Part shown: positions 12,301-22,646 of the stretch, piece by piece
Layout: each line of letters starts with the position of its first letter
How positions within the stretch are numbered: the first letter of the stretch is position 1
Assembly (NCBI RefSeq): GCF_002994745.2
Contig: NC_037091.1
Span: forward strand, 55,785,612 to 55,849,611
From: Rosa chinensis
Lineage: Eukaryota; Streptophyta; Magnoliopsida; Rosales; Rosaceae
Length of the DNA: 64,000 nucleotides
Direction: 5' to 3'
Translations under genes and position numbers: made by a program
The notes under the pieces: model-generated
Databases searched by the model: none
Seen by the model: the letters and a program-made list of their open reading frames with translations, nothing else
Told to the model about the DNA's origin: nothing

Positions 12301-13289
12301 GCTTCTCGTCTATATGAGGAGCTTGTGAAAAGCCATGGAAGTGTGGAAGCATTGGTTGGGCTTGTAACTACAGTTGCTCGAGTGGATGTTAAGAAGGCAG
12401 AAGCTTATGAGCAGAAGCTGAAACCATTACCAGGTTTGAAGGGGATCAATGTGGATAATCTAGAGAAGACTTCTGGTGCCAAACATGAAGAGGGTATTTC
12501 TCAAGTTAAGGTCGCCGAGACATATGAGGGGAAGAGCAAGTCAAAGGCAAAGAAAAAGAGAAAGAGAAAGCCAAGATATCCTAAAGGGTTTGACCCTGCG
12601 AACCCCGGGCCCCCACCGGATCCAGAAAGGTGGCTTCCCAAGAGAGAAAGATCAAGTTATAGGCCTAAGAGAAAGGATAAGAGAGCAGCTGCTCAAGTAC
12701 GAGGCTCTCAGGGTTCTGTAGCTAGAGACAAACATGAAGCTGGTGCCACTTCCAGCAATGCAAAATCAAACCAAGCAGCCACTTCAAAAGGAGCCTCACA
12801 GAATTCAGTTGCAGAGCCATCGAAGACTTCATCCAAGTCAAGAAAAAAGTCCAGGAACTAGTTTAAAGGATCTAGGTCTTATTTCTTTTGGTTGATTTTT
12901 CCGAAATGTTGCAGAATTTTATATACTTAAATTTTAGTGCTCTAGGGTACAAGCTGAGAGATTTTGCAGTTAATCTTCGGGCTTTTGCTACTCACTTTTG
13001 ATTCAAGACAATCAAAACTGAAAAGTTTTCGTACTGTTTACTTGTGAAATGGAGCTGTTATAGTGATAGGCAGTTTGATGCTTAATTGATGCCTTGTCTG
13101 AGAGGATTTCTCTTTGATGCTTGCGTCCTTGAGATCTCCACGTTATGAAGAATAATCAAGTGAAAATTTTATATATTCCGTGATTTTTGTTACACTGTTT
13201 AGTCATGCCGCTGGTTTTACCATGTGATGCAAAAATTACGTGCTCTCTACTTTTCCTAGGGGCCAGGGCTTGGACCATTTCAATGCATT
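9359..13289 (+). repeat. Segmental duplication, copy 1 (SRP72 gene body)
   Basis: This segment matches 31349-35286 almost base for base, introns included. Similarity begins about 50 bp before the ATG (TAGACTCGACCC) and ends about 430 bp after the stop (near TTGGACCATTTCA). From the ATG to the stop the offset is constantly 21,996 bp, so there is no net indel in 3.45 kb. Small indels occur in the leader and in the 3' flank. Confidence 0.95.
9409..12861 (+). CDS. SRP72: Signal recognition particle subunit SRP72, copy 1
   Basis: Six exons fit GT-AG junctions and keep one frame: 9409-9535, 9630-9766, 10560-10906, 11264-11360, 11458-11742 and 11872-12861, giving 660 residues, the usual plant length. 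The N-terminus (MAPKLKDKQQK) is followed by TPR-type helical repeats (for example FDACIDIYQKLQ, PISVQ-like PIAVQLAYVQQ, HANKMDQARELVAAL). Near residues 555-605 lies the basic SRP72 RNA-binding region, including KPRYPKGFDPANPGPPPDPE and a lysine/arginine-rich stretch, then a Ser/Ala/Lys tail. SRP72 binds SRP68 and 7SL RNA in the particle that targets nascent proteins to the ER. A near-identical gene lies 21,996 bp downstream. No lesion is seen. Confidence 0.96.
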
Positions 13290-13937
13290 TGATCTGATCT
13301 GCAAACAATCTGCGCCATTCATGTATCTTTTTTTTTTCTTTTTTCGTTTAATTTCGAGGAAGCAAAACATATATAATTTGCTACTTAAACTAGCTAATTA
13401 ACAGCAGACAGTACCATGTTGTGGGACTATATGAGAGATTAATTGGTTGACCTCCTCTGCTCCTCACATATAGAATTAGGGTTCTTAATTGCTGCTGGGA
13501 AAACAACATACAATTAGCTAGCTATCAATCATTATTTTTTTCTTGTTGTTGAGGAGAGACGTTTGGAAAGGTGTGGACAGGATCAATACGTTAAGTTGTA
13601 TAAGGAGCCACGATTTGCTCATGAGGAATAAAAAAAATACATGCGAATATATTTGAAGATCGATAGCTCCCTTGACTTCGTTTCGTCCCAGTGTTCCCAA
13701 CTAAGCTAGCTAGCTAGTACGTAATATATATATATGCCTTCATTTCTTTCACTTGAAAGAGCAGTCACCTAGCTTTCAACTATATATATATATATATATA
13801 TATGCCTTCATTTCTTTCACTTGAAAGAGCAGTCACCTAGCTTTCAACTGCTTGCGCCAGATTTTCTTCTTCTGGCTGAATTTGCTAGCTCTGTACGTTC
13901 AAAAGCAGTGTTTTTCTTTCCTTTTGTGATTGCGACA
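13290..13937. other. Intergenic DNA with a local tandem duplication
   Basis: No gene is seen. A block of roughly 65 bp (ATGCCTTCATTTCTTTCAC onward, about 13733-13781 and again at about 13802-13849) is duplicated with (TA)n runs in front of each copy. This lies just upstream of the channel pseudogene and may be its old promoter. Confidence 0.6.
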
Positions 13938-15254
13938 ATGAGCTATAGGAGTAATAGTCAGATGGCACGGTAAGAGGATCACTATGCATGTGAAGATATA
14001 TAGGAAATCATTGATAGATCATATATGCTTGCACTCTCAAATGTTATAGTTTATGATCGAAGCACTCCATTGGATCTCATCGCGATAACTGTTTAAGTAG
14101 GGCCTAACTAATCCTGGTTTGCTAGAGTTATTCCAAGGTTTTTAGTGTATCCATAAAATCATATATTCCATCTTTTAGTTTGTGCCTTTTGTTTTAGTTA
14201 CTGATTAATGTCTGGAACTAATAACTAGAATTGGTTGTTATATTCAGGATACGGGCGACTTTTGATATAGAAGCAAATTATGCTGATTGCAAAGATGATA
14301 ACCCTGTTTTGAAAGCAGTGTGTTCTTATTATGAAGTTCTGGGTTGCAAGACTAGAATTCTTGGCCCCAAAGAGCACTGTCTTCAGACAATTAACTACAT
14401 CTTTCTTGTTTTCTGCTTTATTGCTCTCGCTCTGGATCCTTTATTCTCTTACATCCTTATCGTCAACGATGAGAACAAGTGCCTTAGATTGGACAAAACA
14501 GTGAGTACCGTAGCTACTGCTTCGCGTTCTGCCATTGATTTCTTTTTATGTTTCATACTATATGTCAGTATTTCTTTGCTGCCCTCCCCGATGGTACTAT
14601 TGTTACTCCTCATTCATATCCAAAAATCATCCGAAAACATAAATCCTTTCGAAAAGATCATAAACTGGGACCAAAGAGTAAATGGGCATGGGAATTCTTC
14701 TTGTCGTACCTTTTCTTCCCGCTAGTCGACATATTTGTAATTCTTCCACTCCCACAGGTAACCAAGTTAATTCTGAAAGTCGCTTTACTTCGATTTAAGT
14801 GCCAGAGTGTACAACTACTTCATGCTTTTTTTTATTCGACAGAAGCTTTGGACTCATAGAACACTTACTCCGATCGATCCATCTATCTGCATGTTTTCAG
14901 GTACTGGCTTTTGCCGTCATTCCAAAATTAAATGAGTCAAGGGTTCTTGATGCAACGCAGACACTCAAATCTGTGTTTCTCTTTCAATACGGGCTAAGGG
15001 TTATTCGAATCTGCTCCTTGTTGAAAAATGTTACAAGGGCTTCTGTCAATATCCTCTCTGAGGCTACATGGGCTAATCTCTTCTTTTTTCTACTTGCTAG
15101 TCGTGTAAGTTTCATATATAACCAGTTCTCAAAAAAATAATGCTTTCTCTGCATGCATGAGATCGATTGATCTATTTGAAGTTACTTGCAATTTTAATTT
15201 CCCAATTACTGTAGAAATCAATTGATCAAATCACTTAACGAGTATATCTTAAAT

Positions 15255-15535
15255 GGGTAAATCTATGGTATGTTAACATTTATCATACATCAACTATTTT
15301 TACCCCTATAAGGATTCATGTTATCACTTTGAGGACTAATATTACTATTTTCAGGACTCATATGGTAAACTAAGAAAATTTACCACTTTAAGGACTCATG
15401 TTACCACTTTGAGGACTAATATTACTATTTTGAGGACTCATGTGATAACTAAAAAAATTTACCACTTTAAAGACTCATGTTATTACTTTGAGGATTAATA
15501 TTACTATTTTGAGGACTCATTTGATCACTTTTAAG
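15255..15535. repeat. Tandem repeat in a channel intron
   Basis: About three diverged units of roughly 85 bp, each with ACCACTTTAAGGACTCATGT, then TTTGAGGACTAATATTACTA, then a further GAGGACTCAT. It lies in the intron before the pore exon. Confidence 0.75.
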
Positions 15536-15977
15536 GCAATTGTATGCATGTCATACGTTAACACATTGTAGAATTTTTCATCTTAAATATAAATGAACTA
15601 AACAACACAAACATGAGCTAACATTAGGCATGTGTACGTAATAAATCTATATTAGATCAGAAAGAAAGTTATTATATTAAATTTAGGCAGAATGAAAATT
15701 AGATCCTATCTAATAATGACTTCAATTATAACGAATAAGTGAAATTTGTGAATACATTTGTCTTGTAGGTGCTTGGAGCTTTTTGGTATTTATTTTCCAT
15801 AGAAAGGAAAACAACTTGCTGGGTAAAAGTATGTAAAAATCAAGGTGTTACTTGTTATTTGTATTGCGATGACACCATGGTACTTAACCCACTCCAACTG
15901 ATCAATGACTACTCTTGCTCTACAAAGACCAATAACACAGCCTTTGATTATGGAATATACCTTCTGTTAATGCTCGA

Positions 15978-16472
15978 GTCCGGCGGTAGTCGATTCCTTG
16001 CTTAATGCGGGTCCGGTGGGCGGACCGCTACTCCTAGGATTAGGTGACTCATGTTTGCTGCAACACGATAGACAGGGCGTCCGAGGGAGACCGCGCTGGG
16101 CGGTCTTCACTTCTCCGATGCCTAAGTCAGTCACTGTATATGCGCAGCATAACAATAAATGAGTAGTAATTGCGTAATTAATGAGGAGAGAGGAGAGAAC
16201 TTTTTATAGTTGAGGAAGAGGTTGATCTTCTTCTTGTTTCCGATGTGGGACTGATGTGCTTCGATTCCCAGCGTCTGGAGCTTCTGATGCTATCTTGACT
16301 CGGCGCGTCAGCGGTGATCTGGGGGCGGTCCAGGGCTTAAGCGGTAGCCTGCCTGGCCGTGCCTTTGCAGGTCATCCCCTTGGTGGGAGTCGGTACCTCT
16401 GGCGGTACAATGAGCGTGGCTCATTATAGCTAATTATGCTCGTTCTGGCACATGTAGGTACACCTTCATGCT
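15978..16472. mobile_element. Unclassified insertion (about 495 bp) in the channel pore exon
   Basis: The channel reading frame is lost at about 15977 and resumes at about 16473 (ESGVVYSDNFLQ). CTCGA occurs on both sides (15973-15977 and 16473-16477), and removing 500 bp restores an in-frame LMLESGVV, which supports a 5-bp target duplication. ATGCTC is an alternative shared flank. The sequence is GC-richer than its surroundings, has no open frame of note and no inverted ends I can see. A solo LTR or TRIM-type relic is possible. Confidence 0.55.
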
Positions 16473-16518
16473 CTCGAATCGGGTGTCGTCTATTCAGATA
16501 ATTTTCTACAAAAGATTT

Positions 16519-19500
16519 TGTTTGGACCCAAAATGAACATTTTGGCCTGACAAGGCACGTCTTGGAGAAATTGAGCCAATATCAGTGGCTCAAGCTATAT
16601 ATATTGTCGACAAGTTTGAAATATATATTTAGAGGCTAAATAAAGCCTACTGTGGAAGCATGGAAATGGAAAGTCAACTTTAGCACATTTTCCTACTTCG
16701 GCTAGGAGAAACCGAGCTAAACAGAAGGAGCGGCCGCCTGACCAAATGAACTCTAAATGGGCTAAAACTCTGCAGATCCATTCTAGACATCCTAGAAACA
16801 TTTCTTATGAAGAGTGCAAGATCCAGATAGAAGTGGAAGGCCTTCAAAAGATCAGTCCAATTTTCTGCAGAAGCAAAACTGGAAAACTGGACCTGTAAGA
16901 GGTCCAGCAGCATTTCCGGCCCAACCACATGAAAGAAAGCTCTGAAAATTTGCCACAATGATCTACACTCATTATGGATCATTTGATATGAAGAAATCGA
17001 AGGCCCATTTTGAGTTCTTGGTGGAGATATAGCTGCAGCAAAAAAGGAGCAGAAAGTGCTTAAACCTAACATTCCATTAGTGTTTTAAGTGCATAAACCT
17101 AACATTCCATTAGTGTTTTAAGTGCTTGAACCTAACAATTCCATAATCTCATAAGTGCTCCATCATGATCCCATTAAGTGCTCCATTATGATTTGTTTGA
17201 AGGCCAAATAGTGTTGCTTGGAAGCCTATATATAGAGGCTAAGAGAACAAAGGAAAAACCAATTCATTCACATCAAAACATCTCTAAGATGATCTAAGTT
17301 CTCTCTAGAGCAACCTCTCTAAGAGAAACTCCTCTCCTTCTCTTTCTCTTACCGGTGATCACACTCCAAGTCCTAGTCTCCTTAGGAGCCGACTTTCAGT
17401 GCCACCAAACCCTCTGTCAACGTACTTCGGTCCTAGTCTCCTCGAGAGCCGACGGTAGTGCAGCGACCAAGAACAAAACCAATTCATTCAACAACAAACA
17501 TCTCTAAGATGATCTAAGTTCTCTCTAGAGCAACCTCTCTAAGAGCAACTCCTCTCCTTCTCTTTCTCTTATCGGTGATCACACTCTAAGTCCTAGTATC
17601 CTCAGGAGCCGACTATTAGTGCCACCAAACCCTCTATCAACGTACTTTGGTCCTAGTCTCCTCGGGAGCCGACGGTAGTGCCGCGACCACAACAGTTACA
17701 GAACCAGCTAAGCAAGGGTAACGCCCTAGCAACCCAGCCAAGCTAAAGTCACGCTTTAGCAAGTTCTCTCTACTTCCCATTGGTTCTCGCTCTGCTCGAT
17801 CTACAACGTCGAGTATCGATTGTGATTTACAAGAAGAAACACTACTAGCAAAATGAGCAACCCACACTGATTTTGTACACACTGACTTTCACACTGATAA
17901 AACATCCGTGGGATTTGACTTATAGATACAGATATCAGTGTGAATTGATCAACTGGACCCTATAGAAGCACATGTTCACACTATTGCCTACTGAAATCAG
18001 TGTGACATAAAATTTCTCACAGATATCCGTGTGTCCTACACAATCAGCAGATACTGACATCTGTGAGAACGGTTTTACACACGGATAATTGTGAGTGATA
18101 AATAAAATATAATTTATTAAATAATTTTATACTCACAGATATCAGTGATAAATGTTTTACACACAGATATTAGTGAGTAATAACAAAAATATAATTAATT
18201 TACTAATTTTAAACTCACAGATATCTGTGACTAAGGTTCTACACACAAATATTTGTGAGTAATAAGTTATTTTTTATATACTTATTTCTACTAGCTAGAG
18301 ATATCTGTGTGAAGTATCAAGTGGTACTGATATCCGTAACAATAAATTTAAATGGACTCCATAGAAAATATATTCATGATCATACATACAAAAATCTGTG
18401 TGATTCAGAATACTAATAGATATCAGTATGTAAAATTCTATCAATATATGCAAAACCGTAGATGCATACGGATATCTGTATAAATGTCAATTTATTTATA
18501 GTACAACAAGTATTAATACAATATTAAATAAAATGTAGATCCACATATATCTGTGACAATAACTATCTTACACATATATCTGTGTATGTAGTGTTAGTAT
18601 GTCACACACTTATCTGTGTGAGTGAGAGTAAAATATAAATGTTTATCTCATACATATATCTGTGTATGTAGTGTTTGTATGTCATACACTTATCTGTGTG
18701 AGTGAGAGTTAAATACAAATGTTTATCTCGAAAAAGATGATGCATAATTTCACTACTGTTGTTTACTCTAATTTCACTGTTCTTTGTTAGAAAAGAAAAG
18801 AAAAAAAACAATAAAATAACTTAACCTACTTACCTTAGCCACAGCGCCACAATTTTTCTTATCTTCTGATCATCGGATAGCTTTTTCCAAGACTCTTAAA
18901 AGAGTCTCTCATGAACTACGCTTGCAGTAATTTCACAAGCTCTTGTCTGCTTCATCAATGGCGATCTCGATCCCTCTACGCTTCCTTGCCGTCTCTTATC
19001 GTCGAAGCTCACCTTTTCATTTCTTCCACTACTTTCTTTGGCTCAATTTTTGGTGCTGATTGATTGGTTCTGTTTTACAGAGAGTAAAACGTTTTGGCCT
19101 GGCTAAGCATGGCCGGCTGGCCACCAGGGCTTCTGGGTCTGACGAAAATAGCTCTCTTAATGGGTTTAACATCACACCCAACAATCTTTTCATGTAAGAG
19201 GTACTCATTTCTCAAACCCCTTTCTCTTTTGTTTAAATAATGGATGTGTCTTTGTTTATGCTGTGAATGAAAAGCTTGAAAAGTTTCGGTTTTGAAATCT
19301 GGGTTTTGGTTTAACTTATCTTCTGGTAGCCATTTTTGTAAAAATCAATTTTTTTGGTGTTTTGGTCTCAATTGTTTGTCTTCTCATTGATCAATCATTG
19401 GGTTCCATAGCTTTGGCCTTCAGGTGAAGCCAAATTTTTCAAGAAGGAGATGGTTGTACCTTGAATCAACTGGGTGCCAGAATGGTGGCTCGTTCTTCAT

Positions 19501-20324
19501 TGATCCAGATCTCCAGGTAAAGGCATAAATTCATCACCTCATTTTGAATTGATATTATACTTATTTGGTAACTTCTTACTATTGTTTGTTTACTAGCAGG
19601 AATGAAAGAAACACTAGATTCAGATCGATCTCTATGGATCTGGGATCTGATGACAATGAAGCGGATGATGCTTGCTGAAGAACAGATCTGAACAAATCTG
19701 GAAATTATGACTAAAAAAGAATATTATCTCATGGGATTTGACTTAGGAGATTATTATCACTAATTGTGATAATATTAATTAATCTTTAAAGTAAATTAAG
19801 AAAAACAAAATTGCTAAAATGATATCCTTAATTGTATATGTGTAGAGATGGATCCCCGTAGAAAATACATCAATTCACACTGATGTCAAGAATCAAATAT
19901 AATTATAATTTTAATTATAATTTTAATTGTGTCATGTGTAGTATTAATGGGTCCCACTAAAAAACTCACACTGATTTTTTTATCAGTGGGGGAAGACCAA
20001 AAACCACCCCACCAAATGGAACAGACGTAGCATCTGTGAGTGTAGGGTAGCCATTGGGCTTCCCATACAGATTTCAGTAGCTATTAGGTTTTATACACAC
20101 TGATTGTCAGTGTGTATAGCTATTTTTGCTAGTAGTGAAACTTCAGCAAAGTCCTCACCACGAGGCATAAAGACCCCAGCGACGAGGTTGGTGCTCTCCT
20201 CGTCAACAATCACTTGAAAGAAGTCAGGTCAAGGGACACCCCCGACGACCGCACCCGAACGGTATTGGCACGCCCGCGCAGAAAAAAGACTGTTGACCAG
20301 CTCAACAAATTCTGGAGCCAAACA
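16519..20324 (+). mobile_element. Solo LTR A, carrying a nested CACTA element
   Basis: It begins TGTTTGGACCC and ends GGAGCCAAACA, the TG...CA form of an LTR. The 5-bp target duplication GATTT is exact (16514-16518 and 20325-20329). Without the nested CACTA (17840-20137 plus its 3-bp duplication) it is about 1.5 kb. A TATATATA box lies at 17227-17234. Downstream are two related blocks (about 17265-17465 and 17480-17695) containing the motif TCAACGTACTT. No gag or pol coding sequence is present. It sits in the pore exon of the channel pseudogene, in the same orientation. Confidence 0.9.
17840..20137. mobile_element. Small non-autonomous CACTA element nested in solo LTR A
   Basis: The ends are CACTACTAGCAAAA (from 17840) and its exact reverse complement (to 20137), a 14-bp inverted repeat. 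The 3-bp duplication is AAA (17837-17839 and 20138-20140). Both subterminal regions, especially the left (about 17865-18700), carry dozens of variants of CACAGATATCTGTG, a near-palindromic motif. The middle (about 18830-19700) is non-repetitive and resembles transcribed gene DNA with possible splice sites, but I recognise no protein. No transposase is encoded. Confidence 0.9.
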
Positions 20325-21598
20325 GATTTCTCTCTGCATATGGTGGGGACTGCAAAACATAAGGTTATTTACTTTTGCACCCGTTAATCGATCTTTTTAC
20401 TAATTACAAATAGATAGAAGTTCAGCATTTGAATATATTTTTTTTGACTTCATTATATTTGCATGCATTGCAGCTCCTTTGGTCAAAGTCTCAAAACAAG
20501 TACCTATGTCTGGGAGATCTACTTTTCAATTGTCGTTTCAATTTCTGGCTTGGTACTGTTTGCATTATTTATTGGAAATATACAGGTTAGAGCTGTAATT
20601 GAGTGAGGAAATTATCATTCAGAACTTGCACAATGTGTTCACATTTATTTAATTTGAGCAAAATATGTGAGTGTTTATTTCACGAACTTAATTTGTTGTA
20701 ATGTGATCAATTTGTTGCTTCTGGAACAGACGTACTTGAATTCGAAAGCTGAAAGAGTGAAGGAAATGAAATCGAACGGGCAAGAGATTGAATTGTGGAT
20801 GGACTTTCATTCACTTCCTAAGTGCCTTAAGACTCGGTTCAGGAAATATCAGAAATATAGATGGCAAGAAACCAGAGGGGTTGATGTGGGGAAATTCCCT
20901 CAGAAACTTCCCAGGGACCTCGGGAGGGATACTAAGTCATATCTTTGTCTCGATGCTCTCAAAAAAGTGAAATTTATTTATTTTTATTTTTTTAGTTAAT
21001 TCAACTGAAAATTGTTTACTTATTACAGTGTGTGTATACTAAAATTTAAATATGTAGGTGTTAGAATCTCATTGCAATGACGAACGAGTGTTAAGAGCAA
21101 TCTGTGATCATCTGAAGCCAGTATTCTACATAAAGGACAGCATCATTTTCCAGAAGGATGACCAACTTGATGAAATGTTCATTATCACTCATGGCAGGGT
21201 AAGGACTTCCACCAAAATTAATTAATTAATGGCTTGGACACTACAAGTCTTGGAAAAGGGCACTTTTACGGAGAACAACTTTTTGAATACTGGATTTCGA
21301 ATTCTCCAATCAAATCGTCATCAAGCCCTGCATTACCCTTGTCGGAGAAGACCGTCATGGCCCAGACAGATGTTCAAGTGGGTCATAAGAGCCAATGAAT
21401 TGAGAATTGTGGTGGAGAAATTCTTGTGGCTCTTCATCCAGGAGGAGCGTGTGTACGGTCCGGCGAGGTTTAATTCAGAGAAATGGAAACCTTGGGCAGC
21501 AAAGACTGTACAAGCAGCATTTCGCAAGCACATTGCGAAAAAAAAGGGCTTTAATTAGCCGTCGATTTGAACCAGATAGACAGGAGAGAAGGTTATAG

Positions 21599-22641
21599 CG
21601 CCGGCTTCAGACTCACCTGCATGTTTCATCACCTCGATCGGGTGTTTTCTTTCCATGGTGTAGATTGTGTCTATGATACGTACCGATGGATCCATTTCAT
21701 CCATGCATGGTGGCTGATCATGGTACGTGCCAACGTTGCCGGCCTGGTTTCTTATTTGGTTTCATTGTTTGTAACATTTTGGATCGACATCCACTCACTA
21801 TTTTTCTTCTTCTTCTTATATGTGTCTATATCGAGTATATGTACATATTATGTGATTGATTAAGCAACGCACCTAGTTAAGATTTTTTGTTCTTCTATTT
21901 TCATTAATTGTTCCGTTGTAGATAAGTTATGATAGATCTCTATGATACCTATATCTCAAGTGTTTTTATATAGAAATTGGTTTTCAATATCTTAAAATGT
22001 GATAATGTTACACAATGACCCTAATTTTTCATTCTCGAGTAAAATGCATCAACAATCAAGTTAGGGAAAAAAGAAAAGATGGTGTAAAGGAAAATATTTG
22101 TGATGTTGAAGTATCAATTACTTTACTAATATCTTAAAAGTTTTCATGAATCATTTCCAAGCATACGCAAATATATATGCAATGTTAATGTCTCTTGATC
22201 TTTCCTGCATCTGTTCGATATTGAATAATGCCAGATGAACTGTAAGGTGCATTCTCATAATCTCATGTCAGAACGAACCCAGAAGCTTGTGGGAGGGAAA
22301 GGCATGTGCAAAAATAAATCAGTACATGACCCTAATGAAGATAATTATGAAGTTTAATTTGGTCATCAAGTAACCGAAGAAATCAAGGGCTGCTGCTAAA
22401 ACGCTAGTATATGACAAGCAAAATCAATTGGCAAACTCATTTAAGATTATTTCTTAAAAAGTGATGTTATAGTACGTGTAGCAACGAGCCCTACATATAT
22501 CGATCTTAAATGCGGCACATACCTAGTACACCCTAACGATCCTAACTCACCATGGCATATATAGATTGATGGGAATTGGCAGGCCATCCTTCAACAACTG
22601 AGTTCGTATACAAAATGCTTGGTTTGGTTCTTAATTACTTA
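21599..22641. other. Intergenic DNA
   Basis: About 1 kb of AT-rich sequence after the channel pseudogene. I see no gene, RNA or repeat in it. Confidence 0.5.
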
Positions 22642-22646
22642 AATAT

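Larger units (their letters stand above)
13938..21598 (+). pseudogene. Cyclic-nucleotide-gated ion channel (CNGC), disrupted
   Basis: Recognisable exons are 13938-13969, 14248-14758, 14901-15104, 15769-20363 (interrupted), 20474-20585, 20730-20966, 21059-21198 and on to 21598. They encode the first membrane segments (HCLQTINYIFLVFCFI), an S4-like stretch (GLRVIRICSLLK), the pore (WWGLQN then SFGQSL), the C-linker (KYRWQETRGVD), part of the cyclic-nucleotide-binding domain (IIFQKDDQLDEMF) and an IQ-like segment (AAKTVQAAFRKH). Lesions: a frameshift near 14555; two insertions in the pore exon (about 15978-16472 and 16519-20324); a TAA after 21198 with no acceptor visible; further frameshifts near 21255 and 21385. 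The selectivity triplet reads G-Q-S where many plant CNGCs have G-Q-N. Intact relatives are plasma-membrane cation channels. This copy is not functional. Confidence 0.9.
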
